Shown: piece after piece, positions 1 to 16,593 of the stretch
How the letters are laid out: each line of letters opens with the position of its first letter
How positions within the stretch are numbered: the stretch's first letter is position 1
Assembly: GCF_007565055.1 (NCBI RefSeq)
Contig: NC_044567.1
Span: forward strand, 45,869,980-45,933,979
DNA from: Rhinopithecus roxellana
Taxonomy: Eukaryota > Chordata > Mammalia > Primates > Cercopithecidae
DNA length: 64,000 nt
Reading direction: 5' to 3'
Notes under the pieces: model-generated
Told to the model about the DNA's origin: nothing
The model's input: the letters and a program-made list of their open reading frames with translations, nothing else
The model's database searches: none
Position numbers and translations under genes: made by a program

Positions 1-283
1 CCTTGCTTGTCACCCAGGCTGGAGTGCAGTGGTGTGATCATAGCTCACTGCGTCCTAGATCTCTTAGGGTCAAGCAATCCTCCCACCTCAGCCTCCTAAG
101 TAGCTGGGACTACAGGCATGTACCTTGATGCCTGGCTAATTTTTTTGTTGTTAATTTATTTTTGTAGAGATGGGGGGGTCTCACTGTGTTGCCCAGGCTG
201 GTCTCGAACTCCTGGGCTCAATGATCCTCCAGCCTTGGCCTCCCAAATAGTTAGGATTACAGGCATGAGCCTCTGTGCCTGGC
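1..283 (-). mobile_element. Alu (old, J/S-like), cut by window start
   Basis: Antisense Alu body from 'cacccaggctggag' to 'gcctggc'. Confidence 0.9.
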
Positions 284-920
284 GGAAACCTTGCTTTTCT
301 GACAGATCTGGTTTACCCTAGCTACGGCTTCCATAGCACCTGCTTTTTTTTTATGCTTCTCATAGTGTGGTGTCACTGGCTGTTGACAGGTCTCTGTCAT
401 TAGATGATAATTCCTTGAGGCTTGTTTTATCCATCTCAATAACCACAGCACCCAGCCCTGTAAGGGGGAACTTTGTAGGTGTCCATTAATGTTTGAATAA
501 ATACTTGCATTTATCACAATTATTGTTCCAAGCCTTGACCTGGAGGCTATGGAATAAGCAGCAGCACAGACTCGAGAGTTAGTCCACGTACCAGCCACAT
601 GCAAGGAGATGAGCTGGGTTAAAGAGACCCAGAAAGGGAGTCTGAAATGGAAATCGTGGGAGTGGACACAGAGGCTTTACACATGTGTGGGAAATGGACA
701 AGGAGCCCCATGGACACTCTGTTCGTTGGTGTGTCCTCGCTTGTAACATGGAGGTGATTATGACCTACCGCATAGGTGGGGGAAGGAGATCAAAAGTGAT
801 GGCCCTGAAAGTGTTTTGTGCAGGATAAAATAAACAGCATCCCCTTTCATTCAGGACAGTGATCATTGCTTTGCTGGACTGCTGTGAGGAAGTGAGGTGT
901 AAGCAGAAAATATGCTTAGG
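284..920 (+). other. Upstream flank with L2-like (about 390-505) and MIR-like (about 730-840) relics
   Basis: 'attccttgaggcttgtt...gtttgaataaa' resembles an L2 3' end, and 'cgcttgtaacatggaggtgatta' lies in a MIR-like stretch. No gene seen. Confidence 0.4.
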
Positions 921-924
921 CCAG

Positions 925-1066
925 CCCCTCCTACCTCACAAGGAACACCTGGACAGTTTCCTAAAAATACAGATTCCCGGCACCCTAGTCCCGAAATCAG
1001 AATTCTCTGGGAATGGAGCTTAGGAATCTGCGTTTAAAATAAGGCCCCCTCCAGGTGATTAAAATG
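925..1066 (+). mobile_element. MER5A-like DNA transposon fragment
   Basis: 'acctggacagtttcctaaa', 'atacagattcccggcacc' and 'cctccaggtgatt' follow the MER5A order. Confidence 0.6.
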
Positions 1067-1093
1067 GTTCAAGAAGGCATTAAGAAACACTGA

Positions 1094-1271
1094 GGCCGGG
1101 CGTGGTGGCTCATGCCTGTAATCCTAACCCTTTGGGAAGCTGGGGCAGGAGGATCGCTTCAGCCCAGGAGTTTCAGAGGCTACAGTCAACTATGATGGTG
1201 GCACTGTACTCCAGTCTGGGTGACAGAGTGAGATCCTTTCCCCCCACCCCCTGCAAAAAAAAAAAAAAAAA
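1094..1271 (+). mobile_element. FLAM-like Alu monomer
   Basis: Single left-arm Alu from GGCCGGGCGTGG to an A-tail, without a right arm. Confidence 0.8.
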
Positions 1272-1281
1272 GGAACATCGA

Positions 1282-1597
1282 GGCTGGGCGCGGTGGCTCA
1301 CACCTATAATCCCAGCACTTTGGGAGGCCGAGGCAGGCGGATCACGAGGTCAGGAGATCGAGACCATCCTGGCCAACATGGTGAAACCCCATCTCTACTA
1401 AAAAATACAAAAATTAGCTGGGTGTGGTGGCATGTGCCTGTAGTCCCAGCTACTTGGGAGGCTGAGGCAGGAGAATCTCTTGAACCCGGGAGGCAGAGGT
1501 TGCAGTGAGCCGAGATTGCGCCACTGCACTCCAGCCTGGGCAACAAGAGTGAATCTCGACAGAGCGAGACTCGGCCTCAAAAAAAAAAAAAAAAAAA
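1282..1597 (+). mobile_element. AluS/Y
   Basis: Full dimer with an 18-base A-tail. Confidence 0.93.
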
Positions 1598-1623
1598 TAG
1601 AAAGGATCAATTAAGGTGTCATC

Positions 1624-1625
<2 letters not shown>

Positions 1626-1660
<35 letters not shown>
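1626..1660 (+). repeat. (GT)n microsatellite
   Basis: About 17 uninterrupted GT units between an Alu and CHRNE. Confidence 0.95.
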
Positions 1661-1661
<1 letters not shown>

Positions 1662-1700
1662 AGGAGAGTAGGATGGGGAAGACGGTACTATCATCTTTGA

Positions 1701-1714
1701 CCACAAGGTGGCAG
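1701..1714 (+). promoter_or_regulatory. Candidate CTCF motif upstream of CHRNE
   Basis: CCACAAGGTGGCAG matches CCASYAGRKGGCRS at 13 of 14 positions. Motif match only. Confidence 0.45.
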
Positions 1715-2228
1715 CAGGGATAGACAAGGAGAAACAGAAGTCTCTGGTTGGTGCTCACATCCAGTGGGGCTGGGGATGGGCAAACCTGGAGATCAGGTTG
1801 TGGAAGGAGGTGGGCCCTTTACATGATCTCATTTGCTGGGTGGAATCCCTGTTACCGCAGGGCCAATCCCCTGTGACCACCTGTCTCTTCATCAGTCTTT
1901 ATGGAGGCCATTTTTTGCCACTCTGCTGGCAGGAAAGGCATTGTGGGCTTGGGTAGTGATAGTGTGTGTTCCACATGGGGGAGAATGGGAGGCAAGGGGT
2001 GTGTCACATCCCCAGATGTGTTCAGCGGGCAGGGTCACCTCCACAGGGCAGCTTACTCAAAGGACATCAGTGCCTGTTGAAAGCAGTGTCTCCCCCGCCT
2101 CTGCTACTAGGATTGTGGTTGCAGGTGCCTCTCAGGAGAGGCTCACATCTGTGGCTGGGGAGCTGGCCAAAGACCAGGCAAAGGACGCTGGACTGGGGCG
2201 GGGCAGGGGCAGGAAACACAGGATGGGG

Positions 2229-2265
2229 CAGCTGCCTCTGGAAGCAGCCAAAATGTCCCCAGCTG
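2229..2265 (+). promoter_or_regulatory. Paired CAGCTG E-boxes upstream of CHRNE
   Basis: CAGCTG occurs at 2229-2234 and 2260-2265, about 140-175 bases before the ATG. This core is commonly bound by myogenic bHLH factors, which fits a muscle gene. Binding is not shown by sequence alone. Confidence 0.4.
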
Positions 2266-2308
2266 CAGCAGGAGTGAGTAGAGGATTAGGTGACAGTCCC
2301 CTAACAGC

Positions 2309-2314
2309 CCGGAA
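2309..2314 (+). promoter_or_regulatory. CHRNE: CHRNE promoter N-box (CCGGAA)
   Basis: CCGGAA lies 97 to 92 bases upstream of the ATG. In muscle AChR genes this ETS-family (GABP) site restricts transcription to synaptic nuclei. Human disease changes recorded at -96, -95 and -94 fall exactly on the C, G and G here (2310-2312). The motif is seen; the function comes from established knowledge. Confidence 0.8.
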
Positions 2315-2405
2315 CTAACACCCTCCTCCCCCTCACACATGCACCCTGGCCTGCCCCCTCCAAGCCTTCCAGAGCTCAGAATAATCCTGAGAACCAGGCA
2401 GCAGG

Positions 2406-6773
<4,368 letters not shown>

Positions 6774-7417
6774 TAGGAAACTGATTTTGAAAAAGTAGGC
6801 TGCCGCCACCACGGCATTAGGATCCCTTCCCACTGCTGATCAATCTGTATTTTGTGAACTTTACAAGAAGAATGGTGTGTGTCCACCCCTTGGTGTGTGT
6901 AGGCCTAGCCCCAGTCCAGGGGTCAGCAGGAGGAAACGATTCACACAGGCTCTCAGGTGCCAGTGTTCCAGAAAGCAAGGACTGCCCTTCATTCAGCCTT
7001 GCTGACCTCCCAGCCTTTCTCAGGCCCAGCCCCACGGGACTCTGGAGGCTGCCAGCTACCTTTGTTCATCTCATAGCCAAACAGGAGACCCCTTTGCAGG
7101 ACTTGCACATAGGGAGGCTGGAGCCAGGAAACCCTCTTCTTCCCTGGCCTGGCTCTAGCTGGAGCTGGTGGGAACCAAACCCCTTCAGTGCCGGTGGCCC
7201 TCTGGCCCACAGGTTTAGGGCTGAGGTCCTCCTGCAGTCATTTCTTCTAGGTTTTCTTGGCCCAGCGCTGCCCATCCCACCCCCATGAGGCTCACTCATT
7301 GCAGATCCCAGCCCACCCTGCCCCTTTCTTCTGCACCCTGGAGGCTCTCTCTGCCTAGTATACAGGACTGAGAGAAAGCAACATGGGGCCTGCATGGTGG
7401 GAGCTGGTTGAATTGTC

Positions 7418-7423
7418 TTTATT
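7418..7423 (-). terminator. MINK1: MINK1 poly(A) signal AATAAA
   Basis: TTTATT on the + strand, so AATAAA on the MINK1 strand, about 750 bases past the stop. Confidence 0.75.
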
Positions 7424-7669
7424 AACAAACAGGATATCCAAGGCCACTACATTGAGGAGGGGTGGGGGGAGGGAGGAGGAGGGTTACTTGCTGCTCACAC
7501 TATATACAGATGCAAGCAAGGGGCATGGAGAGTGAGGGCTCCCTGCTCCCTCCCTCCACCGGGGAAGGGCATGGGCTAGAAGAGGAGGAGATGGGGGTTG
7601 GGAAAGGGGGGAATGTTTTGGCTGGCGGGGTCCCCCCTCCATTCCCTGGAGTTTGGGGGAAGGGGAATC

Positions 7670-7675
7670 ATTAAA
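7670..7675 (+). terminator. CHRNE: Probable CHRNE poly(A) signal ATTAAA
   Basis: First + strand variant poly(A) hexamer downstream of the CHRNE stop. The alternative AATAAA at 7805-7810 would lengthen the transcript by about 135 bases. Confidence 0.55.
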
Positions 7676-8171
7676 GTGCTTTCAGAAAATGAAGAAATGG
7701 TCCCTGCCCCTGGAGTGGCTGGTGACCCCCCAAAAATCTAGGGCCCAGTGACCCCCCCCAGGGTCTGGTACATTCAAGGGGGGAGCCGGCTCCCCTGACG
7801 TGCAAATAAAGGGGTCCAGGGCCCTGCCCAGTCAGCAGCAGTGGGGTAAGGGGTTCAAGCCCCAAGCACTCTCCTCTTAAATGGAGAAAAGGGGGGAGGG
7901 GCTACACCCACTCAATTCCTGGGAAGGGGAAGCTGTGTCCCTCCCCGGAAGCTGGGGACAGGCACAGTTTTGGGAAGAGGACATGTTGGGGAAGAGGATG
8001 GTCACGTGATCACGAAAGCATCAGGGGTCAGAGGTCACGTTCCCAGCAGGCTCCAGTGAATCAAACCAGTAAAAGCAAAAGCCCAGGGAGGGGAAAGAGG
8101 GGCGGCCCAGGAAGCCTGGCTGCAGGGGGAGAGCTGGGTCCAGTGTGGGACAGCCCCAGCCCAGGGCCCCG

Positions 8172-8255
8172 TCACCAGTTCATGATGCAGTTACGGTTCA
8201 GAGTCATGAAGTAAACTTGGCTGCTGCCCCCAGAGCGGACTGAGGCAAAAAACAC
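8172..8255 (-). CDS. MINK1: MINK1 last coding exon (34) and stop
   Basis: 84 bp encoding VFFASVRSGGSSQVYFMTLN and RNCIMNW, then TGA at 8174-8172. Acceptor CCCAG. Confidence 0.96.
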   Translation of the reverse strand: MFFASVRSGGSSQVYFMTLNRNCIMNW

Positions 8256-11200
8256 CTGGGTGGGGCAAGAGAAGACATCACCAAGGGCTGGGTCGGGGGT
8301 CTCAATTAACTGGGAGAGGGGAAGAAGCGGGGGGAAGGGAAGAAGGGGGGGAAAAAGAGACTGCAGGAGACTCACAGTGCCCCTCACCCGGAGGAAAGGC
8401 CAGCATGTTAGGGGAAAGGGTGCACTGCCAGCCCCCTGGGCGCCACCTGGCAAGTCCTCAGAACTGAAGGGAGCGCAGGGCAGTGGTAGTGGCTGACTGC
8501 CTTCCGAACTCCCAGAGGGGCCCGCTTTCAGGGAGACACCACGACCATCCTCTCCCCAGACCTCTGCCCGGGGCCTGGGGTCATGGCAGCCGGGACGGCA
8601 GGGCTTTCAGAGGGAAGGAGACTCCCACCTTGTCGTTCCGCTCACACAGGAACTTGAGCCTCTGGGCTCGTTTGTGCATGAAGACCCCGTCCAGGTGGCC
8701 CGTCTCCACAGAGCGGATCTCAATGGCTTTCTCACCCCAGCCCATTATCTGGTTGGAGCAGATGTAGGCTGTGGGGAAAACAGGTGAGGGGCTGAGCAGG
8801 CTGCACCCCGGGGCCACCTCAGGGGCATGTGGCCGGGAGGGCGGCAGCTCACTCACCCACAGAGGTGGGCATCTCTCCCCACTGCAGCACCACATCTTTA
8901 ATGATCCGCCCGTACGTGTTGACGTAGACACCCTCGTCCTCGTAGCACAGCAGCATCTCCATGCCGTCAGTGTTGGGGAGGAAAATGATGGCATGGGGCG
9001 TGATCTGGCTCTGGATCTGGGGAGAAGGAGGTGGGCTGGAGTCTCCGTGTCTGGTGCCCAGACTGGGCGAACCCACTCCTCCAGCAGCCCCGCCAAGCTC
9101 ACGTGCACAGGGATGTAGATGTCATAGCTGTTCCCCGAGTCGACATCCACAGCATGGAAGCCAGCACTGGAGCCATAGATGACCTTGAGCCGCTGCCCCT
9201 CCTCTACTGTCAGGTCGACCAGCAGAGGGCGGTGAGGGAGGTCGGCAAAGGACTGCGGAGGAGAGGAGGGCTCAGGGGCACGGGGAGAGGCGCTGGGACT
9301 CCAGATGGTGCTAGGGGCCGAGGCTGGGGTTACCTTGAAGGCCATGAATTTGTGGTAGGGTTTGGGGGCCCAGGCATACACCTCCACGGAGCTCTTGAGG
9401 GCGATGACCAGGAACTTAATCCGCTCGTATTTCACTGGGGGCCGGAGAGAAGAGGGATGCTGAGGCTTCCCTTCTTGGGCCACGGGCGTCTCCCCGTGGT
9501 CTGTCACTACACCGCCCTACCCAGGCCCCAAGTCCCTGGCTCCCAAGCTTTCTCAGCCATTAGACCCAGGCCCATTTCTCTCTCTTCATGAACAAGTATG
9601 TGCTGGCCACTCAGCTGGGACATCCTCACCGACACGGTAGTGCCCGCAGCCCTCCATGTCCCCGACGGTGGTCCAGCCCTGCTTCTTCTCCACTTCTGGG
9701 TCGTTGTGCAGAATCTTGTTCCGGAGCCAAGACAGGTAATACACCCGCAGTTTGTTCCTTTTCCCTGAGGGACGGACAGACAGACACACCCCCTGTTCTC
9801 ACCTGTGGCCCGGCTACCACCGCCCCGGCCTCCTCTGTCGGCATGCCACAAGGGGTGAGAAAGTGCGGCTCCACCTTCCAGTGCCTGGACCAAGGCTGCC
9901 CTCCTCCCCGGCAGAAGACAGTGACAGCGCCAGGGAGCTGAGCCCCTCCTCCCTTCCCCACTCGCCACACCTGTACCTGAGATGGTGATGAGCAGGTTGA
10001 GCCCCTCCAGCACGTCCATCTGCTGGAAGCGTCGCCGCCCAATGAGTCCGTACACCTTGCCCTGCCCACTTCGGTCCAGCAACATCAGCCCGTTCTCCGT
10101 GCCCACCAGCAGGTTGACCCCTGCAACAGGAGCCCTTGGGCAGGTCAGAGGCTCAGCCAGGCCCTCGCCAGGAGCACGGAAGCCACGCCAGAGCCCCCTC
10201 AGCTATCCCTGCCCTGGCTTACCCCAAAGGGCTGCACACAGGATCTCAGAGTTGAATCGCTTCTTGTACTTCCGGATCTCAGGGGTCTCACTGTGGGCCC
10301 GGGTGTTGGTGGGATTCACGTTGACCACAGAGCCCTTCCTCACGTCGTACTGCAGCTGGTCGAGCCGAGTGCCCTCTCCACCCACTAGGGCTGCCAGAAG
10401 GAGGAGGAGGCGGGAGGAGGGGCTGCAGCTTCTCACCCCATCTCTGTCTACCTCCATCCCCTATATCAGGTCTTGGCGCCTCATAATACACAGAAAGGAG
10501 AAAGACGGGAGGAGAAGGGGTGCATGGGAGAGGGGGATAGAGTGCTGGACCCCCCTTTTGAGTCAGAAGGCCTGGCTCAAGTCCCATTTCTGTCACTTGC
10601 TAGCTTTGAGTCTTTGCCCAGGTCCCCTGGCTACTCTGAGCATTTCCTCTCCTGTGGAGGGGTCGCAGAAGCCCTTCCTTGTCTCTGCCCAGGCAGGTGC
10701 TAGGGCCCAAGAGAGAGATCCTGTGGCTATGCTTTGTGAGGCTGCGTCTCAAGACCACTATGCTCCCCTCCAGGCTGCCCCTGGACCCCAGCCTCATGGC
10801 AGGTCTGTCCTCCCGTCCTCACCTGTGATGGGGATGGTGTCCCCACTGCCTCCAGGCTGGTAGATCCCTAGATCCACAAACATCGTGAACGAGCTCTTGC
10901 CAGGGGCCTTTACCAGCCCACGAGACTGGTACTGTGGTGGGGGGGCAGCAGTCAGGCAAAGAAGTGCAAGTCCAGCTGCGGCCCTGCCCCTGCTGCTGTC
11001 CCCAGGCTCCAGCTCCCCAACTGGCACCCCCATTGTCCAGCTCCCAGTGCTCCGCCCCATCCTCCGCCGTGACCCAGCACCCAGACCTCCTGCCCACCGC
11101 CACAGCTATTCTTTCCCAGCGGACCTGCCCCCGGCCCACTTACATCACTGCTCCCATCTTTCGAGGGCGGGCTTTGGCCTTTGCTGTTCTCGGTGGGTGA

Positions 11201-14200
11201 GTGGCTGGGCTGGACCACGTCAGGCAGGTTTGTATACCCATTGCTGTCAGCGTGCAGCAGGTTCCGCTCCTCTTCAGGGGTCTACAGGACAGAGGGCAGG
11301 GTCGGCACGGGGCTGAGGAGGGCAACACAGGTACAGGGGAGGCAGCGGAGGCTCACTCACACGCTGGACCACCATGGTGCCACCCCCGTATGGGGGCTGG
11401 GTCCCGGTGATCTCCTCGACGTCGTGGACCACCATGGTGCTGACGCTGTCTGTATCCCCATCGCTGCTGTGAGAGAGGAAGGTGGGGCCTCTCCAGGTCC
11501 TGCCCGTGGGCACAGAAGTGCCAAAGGCAGCAGATGGCAGCCAGAGCCCAGGCTTTTGTCTCTATTCAAAACACAACCTGCTCCACCCTCACGGGGTAGT
11601 CCCTGTTCCACCGTGAGGTGCTTCCCTGCATGGCACACAGGGCAGGCTGGCACAGGAGCAGACAGGCACTTGAAGAGGCCACCCCACAACACACAGGGCA
11701 GCGGGAGAGAGACAGGAGCCTGCGCCCTCACCCCACGCCCTAGAGAAGGCTGCTGTTCTCCCTCAGACTTGCCCCAAAGCCCTACCTCTCCCCCACTGCC
11801 ACTTCCCCTCCCTCCCTGTGCCTTGGAGTGGGAGGGCCCCACTCCCGATGCCGTACCGGCCCCCAGGGGTGTCTCTGCTCCCCTCTGATGGCCCGCCTTC
11901 GCCTTCCTCCTCGTCATCCTCACTGCTCTCCACCTCCTCGCTGGACGATGAGTAGTCCATGGCCTTCTTGGGAGGCCGAGGGGCCTCGTCCAGGGTCCGC
12001 TCTTTCAGCAACACGAAGTCCTGCAGGGAGGAGCCACGTGAGGGGCAGGGAGAAGGTGGGCCTGGGTGGAGGCAGACAAAGGGTGCTGGGACACCCCAGC
12101 AGGGTGACAGGAGGGGCCCCCACAAGCAGGCCCATCTCACTAACCTCACCAATTGCTCGCTTATAGCTCTGGGAGGGGCCGCAGGGGAAGAAAGAGCCAG
12201 GAGAGAGGTTAGGAGAGAGGTTAGAAAAGGTTAGTAGCATGAGAAGCACCAGTCCCTCCATCCCCACAGCCCTTCCCAGTAGATCCGCGGAGACCCCACC
12301 CCTGACACCCAGCTCCCTGGGGCTAAGCCCCAAACCAAGATGAGGCAGGCGGTGGCGGCCACCAGGCGACTCACTGCGGGCCGGCCTGGCCGTGAGCGGT
12401 GGTCATCGGGCTTGGCTTTATTCCCAGGAGACAGCACTGGGGAGCTGTCCAGTTTGGAGGAGGCTGGACACGGCCGGGTGGAAGAAGAAAGGTCACTGAT
12501 GCCTGGACAAGGGATGGCCTCAAGCCCACACCTGGGCTGACCCCTTGCCCCTGAGCCCCAGAACTCAGCCCCAAGTTCCATACCCACGCAGGTCCTCCCT
12601 GTCCCTGTGGGTGTCCCAGTCCAAAGCCACCAAAGGCAGGGTCCATCCTGATAAGACTCCAGGCCCAGAGCAGGCTGCCCAGCCCTGGCTCACGTACCTC
12701 CCACGCGGTTCCGCTCCAGTGAGCCAGCCTGGGGGAGGTGCCCGTGAGAGGCTGGGAGGACACTGTCCGAGCGTTCCCAGCCAGGGTCGCTCCTCCTGAG
12801 GTCGGGGTTACTGTTGGGGGGCAGAGTCAGGGTCAGGGAGGCAGGGTGCTCCCCTCTCTGGGGTGCTGAGCTGCACTGCAGAGGGAGCCATCACCAGGGA
12901 AGCAGGTGGCGGAAGTGAGAGGTGGGAGTGAGTCGGGGGACGACTCCATTACCTAGAGGCGTTGGGCGGGCCAGGGGGCTGAGCAGGGGGCCCTGGAGGC
13001 TTTGGGGTGCCCCGCTCTGCCCGCCTTTGCAGATAGATTTGCCAGGCGGAGTTGCTGCGAGGTCTGTGAAGGGAGCACAGGGGTGCCGAGGGGGCGGGGG
13101 GGGGGGCGCTGAGGTGATGGGGCTGGGGCTTGCCCACCCCTAGGTGGGTAGGCTGGTAAAGTCCCCGTGCCCCCCTACTCCCTAGGCTGCCCTCAGACCT
13201 CACCCAGGCATTGCCCTACCCAGGCATTACCTGGCACGGACTGCCTGGGCTGGTCGGGATCCTCCGGCCCCACTGGTGTTAAGGGCAGTGGCGATAGATG
13301 AGGTCCTCTGAGGCACCTGTGGAGAGAAGTCCATGCACTGCGACAGGCACTTCAGAGATGTTTAAGCCTCACCTCTGAGAGGTGAGCTCCTCACTTTGAT
13401 GGATGAGAAAACTGAGGTTCAGGGAAGTTAGTGAATACGTCCAAGGTTATGAAGCTGGGAGATGGCTGGAGCTGCGGTTCTAACTGGCAAAGTCTGCCCC
13501 TTAGCGCCCCCAAAACACCCTGGGCGTTTCTCCGTTCCCACGCTCCCCAGGGGGATCAATGCCACACCTCCACATTGCCTCCTCAGCTGGACGGCTGAGC
13601 CCTGCTGGACAGCGCCCCAGCTTTCTCTGGCTTTCCGCCCTGCACTCTTCCCCATGCGGCCCCTTCACTGCCCTCCTTCTCCTTATGACTAGTTCCTTGC
13701 TTTTCCCTGGGCCCGCAGGCTGTCCTTACCTTGGGTGGGGCCTCGTTATCTGGGCGGACCCAGGCTGGGGGATTCGGGCTGGGGCCAGGTCCTTCAGAGG
13801 TGGGGTCTGAATTCTGGCGGATGACAGCTCCTCGGGCACTGGGCGTGGCAGTGGGTGCAGGGATGGCAGGGTCGGGGTCATGGGAGGCTGGGAAGGCAGC
13901 CAGGTTTCGGGTGGGCTGGTCCTGCAGGGACTGGGATCGGGGTACAGGTGCTGCATATGGCTTCAGTGGGACCCGGTGTGCCACCAGGCTCTGCAGGGAG
14001 AGACCAGGGAGGGTGGGCTGCCTGCTCCATGGCAGGTCCCCACCTGCAAATCGGGGTCTGAGGTGGGAAGGGACTCTAGTTGCCCCTTCCTCCATGGAAG
14101 GACAAGGGGTTCCTTGAGCCTGAGGACAGCCAGGTCAGGACAGACACAGGCAGCAAGAAGCAGGTGAGTGTCTCTGTCCACATAGCCTGTGCTCTGTAAT

Positions 14201-16550
14201 CCTGGCTCAGGGCTGAGCAGGTGTGTGTGTGTGTGTGCACCTTCGCTCTGAGCAAAGCTCCGTGTCTGCATTAAGACAGGAGTGGGGAGAGACTCACCTT
14301 GTGCGGTCCCTCCTGGGGCTCCACCGGCCTCTGCATAGGAGGAGTCTGGGAAAGGGGTCCTGCAGGTCCGGGGGAGGCCTGGGCGACGGAGGGCTCAGGC
14401 CCCGTGCTGCTTGGCTTGCTCTTGGCCAAGGGAGAGTTCTGCTGCTTGTTCATCCTTGTTCTCTCTTCTACCTGTGATGTGAAGGGATGTCAAGCAGGCC
14501 AGCTCTTGCCTCCCTGTTCTCAAAACTGAGGGTCCCACCTGCCCTGACCACTCCTGTCCTGTGCTGTGTGCTGTGTGTTCCTTTCCCCTGCTCGGTGCCT
14601 GCTACTGTGAACAGCCACTTCTTGTGGCTCTCCAGGCCTCAGGCAGTGGGACTGCAGTCTCAGGAGGCAAAGGAGACAGTGAGTACCTCTCGGGCCCAGG
14701 CTGGTTTGTCAGCGGGATTCATGCCCCGACCATAATGGTATAGGGGCTTCCTGTCCCCGGGCAGGAGCTGCTGCTGCTGCTGTTTCTGAAGCTGCTGCTG
14801 CTGTTGCTGCTGCTGCAGGGACTTGAGGTAGGCATGCTCCTGCTGCAGCTGCCTCTGGAGACGCTCTGACTGCCGCTGCTCCTCCAGCTGCTTCCGCTTG
14901 TATTCCTGGGCCCAAGGGTAGGGAGAGAGGGCTCAGCAGAGTGTGGCCCTGGGAGTTAGAGCAGGCATGCGCTCTCTTTTCTCCAACTGCCTAGAGAGGA
15001 GATGTATTCCCTTGATGTCTTGGGTGAATCCCTTCCCTTGAAGTGTTCCCATCCCGTTCCAGCAAAGAGGCTCTGAAAAGCATCTTCCCGGAGGACGCTG
15101 AGGGGCCCGTTACCAGCAGCAGGGCCTGTTCCTGGAGCAGCTGTTGCTGAAGGATCTCGAGCTGTCGCTGCTCCTCCTCTAGCCTGTGACGAATATATTC
15201 CTGGGGGGCGGGGTGTAGGGTGGGGGGCAGAGGGCAGGGAAGGAGGAAGAGGCAGAGGAGGGCAGCAGCAGCGAGTTGGAGAAGGAGGAAGGGACCCGCA
15301 GGAGGAGGATGAGAGGGTGCAGGGGAAGAGTAAGAGAGAGGTAGGGGAGGGGATGGCATGAGCCCCAGGGGGGCCATGCAGCACAGATGGGGAAGAAGAG
15401 GGCACAGGGAATGAGGGGGGATGAGGAAGGGGCCAGGGAGAGTCAGGGAGGGGGTAAAGAGATGGGAATGAGGCAGGGAAGGAGGAGGGAGGGGGCCAGG
15501 GTTGGGGTTGAAGGGTGGGAGAAAACAGAGAGAAAGAGTGAAGCTAGAAAAGATAGGAGGAATCTGGGTGGGGGGGAGAGAAGGGGGAAGGGCACGGGGA
15601 GCAGGGGCGGCAGGCAGCAGGAGCGGGAGGGCGGGAGGGCAGGGATGTGGGTGCGGCGCTCTACCTGCTCGCGTTCCGCCTGCCGCCGCTCCTCCTCCCG
15701 CCGCAGAGCCTGCATGTCCTCCAGCCGCCGCTGCTGCTCCTTCTCCTGCAGCTTCCGCTGCTCCCGCTCCCGCCGCTGTTGCTATGGGGAGAGCCAGGTG
15801 GTCTTAAGGACCATACCGGACACCGCGGCAGCACTGTCCCTCCATGGACAGGGAGGGGAGCTCTCCTTGCTCACCGCGGAGGCTTCCGTTTGTTTCTGTA
15901 ACTATACCCATCCCCACCCAAGGGCCCGCAGGGCTGGGCTCGGGGAAACAGCCAGTAGCTGTGATGGGAGAGGCTGTGAGACTGACCGCTGCCTGTGGGG
16001 TGTGCTTAGCTAGACAACACCTTCCACTACCCACACCCCACCAAACAACAAACAAAACCCGAACTCAAAACAAGCCTCCCCAGCACTCCTAGCCTAAAAC
16101 CCACCTTTGCCTGAAGTCCATACAGAGCGGGTCGTGGCGAGAGACTTTGGCCACAAGAGGGCGCCAGGTGCCCGTGCACAGAAAGCACAGAAACGAGGGA
16201 CCTGGCCCATTCCTTGGCAAGTCCCGATGCCCAGGTGGTACTTGACTTTCACGGTATTTCCGATCACAAAGTCTGCCGCCGCCGCCACCACCACCACCAC
16301 CACCACCACCACCACCACCACCACCACCACCACCACCACCACCACCACCACCACCACCACCACCACCACCACCACCACCACCACCACCACCACCACCACC
16401 ACCACCACCACCACCACCAAAAGCACAAGCCCTAAGGGGCCCTCACACTTGAGGGAACTTGTGCCTATTCCTGCAATGAAGTTGCTGGCACGCCTTCCCC
16501 AGTAACGTGTTAGATAGGACTTTGTTACTATGCTATCTGAACGCTATATT

Positions 16551-16593
<43 letters not shown>

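Larger units (their letters stand above)
1661..2308 (+). other. CHRNE proximal 5' flank
   Basis: No repeat recognised apart from motif candidates; open frames here are not supported as genes. No TATA box stands out. Confidence 0.4.
7400..8171 (-). other. MINK1: MINK1 3' UTR (inferred)
   Basis: About 770 bases between the stop and the region just past the AATAAA at 7423-7418 (minus strand). Its distal part overlaps the inferred CHRNE 3' UTR in antisense. Confidence 0.7.

Noticed and set aside
1102..1610. Many 60-130 codon frames over Alus throughout the window
   Set aside because: They are the well-known chance frames of Alu consensus, both strands, without exon evidence.
1833..2318. 161-codon + strand frame just upstream of CHRNE
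   Set aside because: It covers the promoter, E-boxes and N-box, with no recognisable domain or splice evidence.
16094..16505. Poly-His, poly-Thr and poly-Val open frames
   Set aside because: Produced by the (CCA)45 tract inside MINK1 intron 12; no known protein flanks it.
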